A stretch of 22,021 bases of DNA from NCBI GenBank assembly GCA_018398765.1, contig JAHBMJ010005902.1:40001-62021 (forward strand), given 5' to 3'. Shown here piece by piece: positions 18,150 to 22,021 of the stretch. Source of the DNA: Chromera velia. Lineage: Eukaryota; Sar; Chromeraceae. The notes under the pieces were generated by a model. It did no database searches. It had not been told where the DNA came from and worked only from the letters and a program-made list of their open reading frames with translations. The position numbers and the translations under genes are program-made. How positions within the stretch are numbered: position 1 is the first letter of the stretch; every line of letters begins with the position of its first letter.

Positions 18150-20394
18150 TTGTGATGTTGAGGAAGAAAGGTCACCGAGTGCAGGCGGTCGTGCTCCTGC
18201 ACGTTTCTCGTCCTCTTTTGGTCCTGCTCGATTTTTCCCTGGTGTCCCCCGACGAGCCGTAAGGCAAGTCGAACAGTGTCTCCTGCCTCCGGCGTCGGCC
18301 AACGACGGGTGTAGGGATACTGCTGTTCTCCCTCCTGCAGGCTCTGCGGGACAGCATCTTCAGGAAGGCCACCTGGAGATGCTCTCACAGCAGCGGGGGG
18401 TGGAGCAGGGAGGGGAAATAGGGGGTGTGCAGGGCGCAGCGGGTCCTCGGCCTGCGAGCTCTCAGCAAGAGGATGGGGATTCTCTCTCGGAAGGGAGAGC
18501 GCCGTCGGAGCCTACATCAGGTGTGTGGGTGATCGATGGGGAAGTGGTGCGTTTTGCACAGGATGAAAGGAAAGAAGAAAAAGAAGAAGAGAATGAAGAA
18601 AAGAAAGAAGAGAAAGAAGAAAGCATTGAAGAGATGAAAGAGAGAATGAATGAACTCAAAGAAAAGATCGCGCGCGCAATACGGGAAAAGGAAAGGCAAA
18701 GGAAACCTTGCCCTCGGGTCATTCCTGTTGATCCTGAGGTTGTTGAAAAGATGCTTGGGCATGTGAATCCGAGGAAAGGACACATTGATGCAACGCCTGA
18801 GGAGGTGTTGGCAGGTTCCCATGAAGGTGGAAAGAAAGAAGAGTTCGGTAGATTCCTTGAGTGTGACGTGTTTAAGTATAACGTCAAGGTGCCAAAAGGA
18901 AGAAAGAAAATGAAGTGCAGATGGGTCCTCACATGGAAGATGAAAGAAGGAAAGAGGGTAGCAAAAGCCAGACTTGTCGTCAAAGGATTCCAAGATGACA
19001 GGAAGGAATTGAAGACATTCAGTGGAACGGCTGAGTGGTGGACTGTTCTGCTTGTGCTTTCTTTTGCCGCTACGAAAGGTTGGAGTTGTGCCAAGTCAGA
19101 CGTCCGTACCGCTTTTTTGACTGCTCCCATCTCTGATGAAGTGTATGTGGAGTTGCCGACTGATTTGCCTTCCGGTCTGCCTGAGTTTGTGAAACCAGGG
19201 ATGGCTGTTCGTTTGAATAGAGCCATGTATGGTTTGGCTGATGCTCCTCGTTTGTTTTCAGATAGCTTCCGGAAGATTGTGAGTGAGCTCGGATGGAAAG
19301 AAGAAACGGAAAGCATTTTTCTTCTCCATGATAGTCAGACAAAAGAAGTAAAGGCAGTCATGGTGCGTCATGTTGATGACATTCTGATTTTCGCTGCTGA
19401 TCCTCTCTCTCATTTCTCTCCCATTCAGTCCCGTTTGAAGATGGACGAACCGGAAGAGCTGCAGAAAGACGAAGTGATGACGTACATAGGAATGCAGTTG
19501 AGAAAGACAGAGAAGGGTTTTGAAATCAGTCAGGAAGATTATTTGAAGTCAGTCCAGATAGATGAGACGAAGCTGAAAGGAGGAAAGTTAGATCAGCGAG
19601 TCACAGAGAGACCCGAAGAGGAAGAAATCGATGAAAAGTATGTGCCTTTAATGCAGAAGATCATGGGTGTTGCAGGGTGGGTCGCCAGGACCTCTCCCTC
19701 AATTGCTTTTCTGTTTGGTGAGCTGAGTAGGTGGAGTCAGAAGCCTTCTGCCGAGAAAGTTGAGGCCGCTTTGCGTTTGCTCTGCTATGCTCAGTCGATA
19801 GAAAGACCTCTTTGCTTCACAGGTGTTTCCGATCCCAAGATAGTCGTCTACCATGATGGCTCCTACTCTCTGCAGAGGTGTGAGGGTCGATCGGGGTATG
19901 AAGTGTATCTCGTTGATAAGAAAGTGCAAGTAGGCCAACATGATGAGACAAATTTGTTTGCCTGGAGGAGTGCTCGTGTGAAAAGGAAGTTAAATTCAAG
20001 CACATCCTCAGAACTTGTTGCTGGAAATGAAGCCGTGAAGAAAGCATTTGCATGGAAAAGAATGGCTGAAGCTTTGTGGCAAAGGAAGATTGAGATTGAG
20101 TTTGTGACTGACTCGGGACCTCTGATGGAACAACTCGAGTCAGGACAGACCAAGTCAGAACCTGCGCTGGAGGGTCTTCTCAAGTATGTGAGACAGGAAT
20201 TGAGAGCTCTCCGTGCGCGTGTGTTCTGGTGCCAGACAGACAAGATGAAGGCAGATAGACAGACGAAGTTGAAGTTGGAAAGAGTGAAGGGCGATGCACC
20301 GGTGTCTCCTGAAACAAAGAAAGAAAGTAAAAAGGAAGGAGCAAGGCGTCAAAAGATCGATTTCTCAAAAAGAGCAGTCATGAGAGGGTGTTAA
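18127..20394 (+). CDS. Retroelement reverse transcriptase and RNase H
   Basis: A 755-codon frame. Residues 1-140 are low in complexity and not recognised. About 145-195 is a Glu/Lys/Arg coiled-coil-like stretch. The copia-type RT (RVT_2) runs from about residue 239 (WVLTWKMKEG, ARLVVKGF) through DVRTAFL (near 325) and YGLADAPRLF to the catalytic VRHVDDILI (Asp pair at 417-418). Here His replaces the usual Tyr of YVDD. RNase H follows: YHDGSY (Asp 577), SELVAGNEAV (Glu 629), FVTDSGPL (Asp 662) and KMKADRQTK. It copies the element's RNA to DNA and removes the RNA strand. The frame is +1 relative to integrase and opens at an eight-A run. Confidence 0.92.
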   Translation: MMEDPFSDCDVEEERSPSAGGRAPARFSSSFGPARFFPGVPRRAVRQVEQCLLPPASANDGCRDTAVLPPAGSAGQHLQEGHLEMLSQQRGVEQGGEIGGVQGAAGPRPASSQQEDGDSLSEGRAPSEPTSGVWVIDGEVVRFAQDERKEEKEEENEEKKEEKEESIEEMKERMNELKEKIARAIREKERQRKPCPRVIPVDPEVVEKMLGHVNPRKGHIDATPEEVLAGSHEGGKKEEFGRFLECDVFKYNVKVPKGRKKMKCRWVLTWKMKEGKRVAKARLVVKGFQDDRKELKTFSGTAEWWTVLLVLSFAATKGWSCAKSDVRTAFLTAPISDEVYVELPTDLPSGLPEFVKPGMAVRLNRAMYGLADAPRLFSDSFRKIVSELGWKEETESIFLLHDSQTKEVKAVMVRHVDDILIFAADPLSHFSPIQSRLKMDEPEELQKDEVMTYIGMQLRKTEKGFEISQEDYLKSVQIDETKLKGGKLDQRVTERPEEEEIDEKYVPLMQKIMGVAGWVARTSPSIAFLFGELSRWSQKPSAEKVEAALRLLCYAQSIERPLCFTGVSDPKIVVYHDGSYSLQRCEGRSGYEVYLVDKKVQVGQHDETNLFAWRSARVKRKLNSSTSSELVAGNEAVKKAFAWKRMAEALWQRKIEIEFVTDSGPLMEQLESGQTKSEPALEGLLKYVRQELRALRARVFWCQTDKMKADRQTKLKLERVKGDAPVSPETKKESKKEGARRQKIDFSKRAVMRGC

Positions 20395-20660
20395 GCATGA
20401 ATGATCTTGCTTGTTGTGTTCCCTCCCTCCTGTGCCTTTCGTGAGTCGGTCGGTCAGGGGGTGACTGTGCTTGAGGGGCACGTAAGATCAATTCGAATGC
20501 ATGCGCGGTTGTCTGTTGCATGCAACACGACGATAATCGATCTAGGATGATTCAGGTGCATTGATGAACGAACCAAAGATCTGAGGAAGAGAAGACGATC
20601 TCTTCTTTGTCAAAGCCCCTATGATAGGAATCCAAGCCACCACACTAGTGAATCCCTACA

Positions 20661-20688
20661 GGCCCATAATAGGCATCTAGCGTTCGGC
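20661..20688 (+). repeat. Dispersed motif copy 2 (AGGCRTCTAGCGTTCGGC)
   Basis: GGCCCATAATAGGCATCTAG followed by CGTTCGGC matches 1646-1674 in the same orientation with one substitution in the core. See the entry at 1646. Confidence 0.5.
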
Positions 20689-20705
20689 AAGTCACGTAGT
20701 GACCA

Positions 20706-20751
20706 TGTTTGATTTGATTATATTTGATTTGATTTGATTTGATTTGCTTTG
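20706..20751. repeat. (GATTT)n microsatellite
   Basis: TTTGATTTGATT units are repeated about eight times with one interruption (ATATTT) and a terminal GCTTTG. They lie just right of the dispersed motif. Confidence 0.85.
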
Positions 20752-20759
20752 AGCTTCAA

Positions 20760-20802
20760 CCTCAAATATTTGATATTTGAGGTAAGATTTGAGGTTAACC
20801 TC
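20760..20802. other. Two adjacent palindromes
   Basis: CCTCAAATAT and ATATTTGAGG form a 10-bp stem with a 3-base loop at 20760-20782. GAGGTTAACCTC at 20791-20802 is a perfect 12-bp palindrome. Both share the core TTGAGGT/CCTCAA, so the region could fold as a compound hairpin. Confidence 0.6.
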
Positions 20803-21320
20803 TTAGGGTTCCTCACTGAGTCACTGACTTACTGTCACTCTGATCATTTTTCTCATGACAATAGTTATCAGAACATTTCTGATGTGTATTTCAAAAATTT
20901 AAAAAAATATATATATAATTATAACTTATCAGTTCCATAAAAAAAATATGCCTGTGTGGCAGTGTATATACACTAGTTACTGAGACTCACTCTAGTACTA
21001 ATAGAGATTAAGAACGTAAAATTGATAGATTTAAAATTGCATATGACTTTTTGTTGATACGATAAAGTTAGAGCACGTACCAAAATTGAGGTGACAATCA
21101 CTCAGCTTTATGGCACTTCCTTTTCCTCTTCTTCATGATCACTTTCTTCAATATGAATCGAATTGATCGGTGGTGGGAGCTGCTGAGAGCTTTTTCTCTG
21201 GCTTTTCGGCTTTCCAGGGGTGGGTACTCCTGGGCTTCTATTCAGTTGCGGAGAGATAACAACGGGGTGAGACGGAGAACCACGCATACATTTGCTATTG
21301 CTGTTGGTGTTGGAACCATC

Positions 21321-21869
21321 CTATTTCTGGGCAGCTAAGCATCCAGAGTTGGTAAGTTCGGCTACTCTCTGTGCCGTGCCAGGGCCGACAACAAGCCCCT
21401 TGTATTGGAGGTGAATATAGAGAGGTCGGTAGCCTTCCTCACCCGGAGTGATGACTTTTTCAGGAGGGGGAAGTTTCCCCCTAGCCTTCTCAGCATTTGC
21501 GTCTGCGGCCGCCTCCTTTGGTTTCAAATTAGTCCTCCCGCTGGGCCCTGCAGGAGCAGCCCCCCCTCCAGCACTGTCAGCAGCCCCCCCATTGCCTTTT
21601 CCCTTGCCTTTCTAGACAGCTGCTTCGTCCCCCCCGCCCCCTCCAACCGCTTCTCCTGTCTTTCTTGGAGTAGCTGCACATGTTTGTCAGACGTGATCGT
21701 CAAGCCATGCTGATTGATGAGGTGGGTTTGAAAAGAACTGGTTGCCGCTGCTGCATACTCACAGCCACAAATAATTTCTCCTTCCCCCTCGGCTCCTTGT
21801 ATTTTCACCTGATACTGAATCACATTTGCCCCCTTTTGCACGGACCATATTTTTTTTGCGTACCCAGCT
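21321..21869 (-). pseudogene. BED-type zinc finger gene, partial or frame-broken
   Basis: The minus-strand frame opens after a likely acceptor (GTTTTTAG, exon from 21869). It encodes AGYAKKIWSVQ, then ICGCEYAAAATSSFQTHLINQHG. The aromatic residue, Cys-x-Cys pair and His-x4-His spacing fit a BED finger, a DNA-binding domain found in hAT-type transposases and their domesticated relatives. After a Lys/Arg-rich helix the frame passes two seven-G runs and stops at 21524. A second frame continues from there with KEAAADANAEKARGKLPPPEKV to a stop at 21321. One base more in either G run would join them. No transposase catalytic domain follows, so the element or host gene it belongs to is unknown. The 5' exon is not seen in this window. 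Confidence 0.5.
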
Positions 21870-22021
21870 CTAAAAACAAATTAATGCCTCCTTCTTCCCG
21901 TTCGACCCTGTTGGATTGTGTGACATGTCTTTATGGGGTGTAAAATGTTTGCAGACGTCGCTCAAAAAAGGAGCCGTAAAAGATGTTCCAGCACCAGAAA
22001 AGTTAATACAGCTGTTCGAGA

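Larger units (their letters stand above)
15844..20394 (+). mobile_element. Ty1/copia-type LTR retroelement, coding region only recognised
   Basis: Gene order is gag, protease, integrase, reverse transcriptase, RNase H, the copia order (integrase before RT). Coding spans at least 15950-20394. I compared the 5' side (15650-15850) with the 3' side (20395-20720) by eye and found no convincing LTR pair, primer-binding site or polypurine tract, so the outer limits are unknown. The coding strand is opposite to the fusion gene, whose first exon begins 270 bases away. One TAG and two +1 frame changes interrupt the polyprotein while all enzyme motifs remain. Confidence 0.88.
20395..21320. other. AT-rich spacer right of the retroelement
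   Basis: No convincing gene. It holds a copy of the dispersed motif (20661-20688), a (GATTT)n run, two palindromes near 20760-20802, and AT-rich DNA to about 21090. The 3' end of the retroelement, including any LTR, should lie in the first few hundred bases but I could not delimit it. Confidence 0.5.

Noticed and set aside
18462-19342. Minus-strand Ser/Phe-rich frames opposite RT
   Set aside because: They are antisense to copia RT motifs; the run of Ser/Phe arises from the purine-rich Glu/Lys region.
20806-20815. TTAGGG-like sequence suggesting a telomere relic
   Set aside because: A single copy only, with no tandem array.
1-22021. CRISPR array, bacterial operon or rRNA/tRNA genes
   Set aside because: No regularly spaced repeats with unique spacers, no ribosome-binding-site-led gene strings and no tRNA- or rRNA-like sequence were seen. 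Introns show this is eukaryotic nuclear DNA.

Overview
This is nuclear DNA of an intron-containing eukaryote. Minus-strand genes are split by GT-AG introns whose 3' ends are nearly always TGCAG, and a Ty1/copia-type retroelement lies on the plus strand. A type I polyketide synthase (PKS) fragment, a multi-domain adenylate kinase of the flagellar kind, and moderately GC-rich exons between AT-rich spacers suggest an algal protist. A chromerid-like alveolate is my best guess, but that is inference only.

Layout. 1-2275 is AT-rich, repeat-bearing DNA with no gene I can support. 2276-8399 (minus) is an eleven-exon gene for a protein with three adenylate-kinase-like regions. 8400-8704 is a short spacer with a 33-bp direct repeat. 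8705-15573 (minus) is a six-exon locus. Exon 1 encodes a signal peptide. Exon 2 encodes the C-terminal part of a PKS acyltransferase and a full dehydratase. Exon 3 encodes membrane-segment candidates, an 11-residue tandem repeat interrupted by one in-frame TGA, and the start of a protein kinase. Exons 4-6 complete the kinase and a long tail. About 15844-20394 (plus) is the copia element: gag with two zinc knuckles, protease, integrase, reverse transcriptase and RNase H. 20395-21320 is AT-rich spacer with palindromes and (GATTT)n. 21321-21869 (minus) is a broken or partial BED-type zinc-finger gene.

Main point. All five exon junctions of the 8705-15573 locus agree in phase. They predict one product with a signal peptide, a PKS AT/DH luminal region, a membrane region, and a cytosolic kinase. 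This would be a receptor-kinase-like layout with a polyketide-synthase dehydratase as ectodomain. The TGA at 11597-11599 is the only interruption, and whether the gene is one unit or two is the key question.

The adenylate-kinase gene immediately downstream lies on the same strand and begins inside a LID domain with no visible upstream exon. A phase-compatible donor exists in the kinase tail, so even longer fusion or a missing exon is possible. The retroelement carries a readthrough-like TAG and two +1 frame changes. No LTR pair was recognised by eye.
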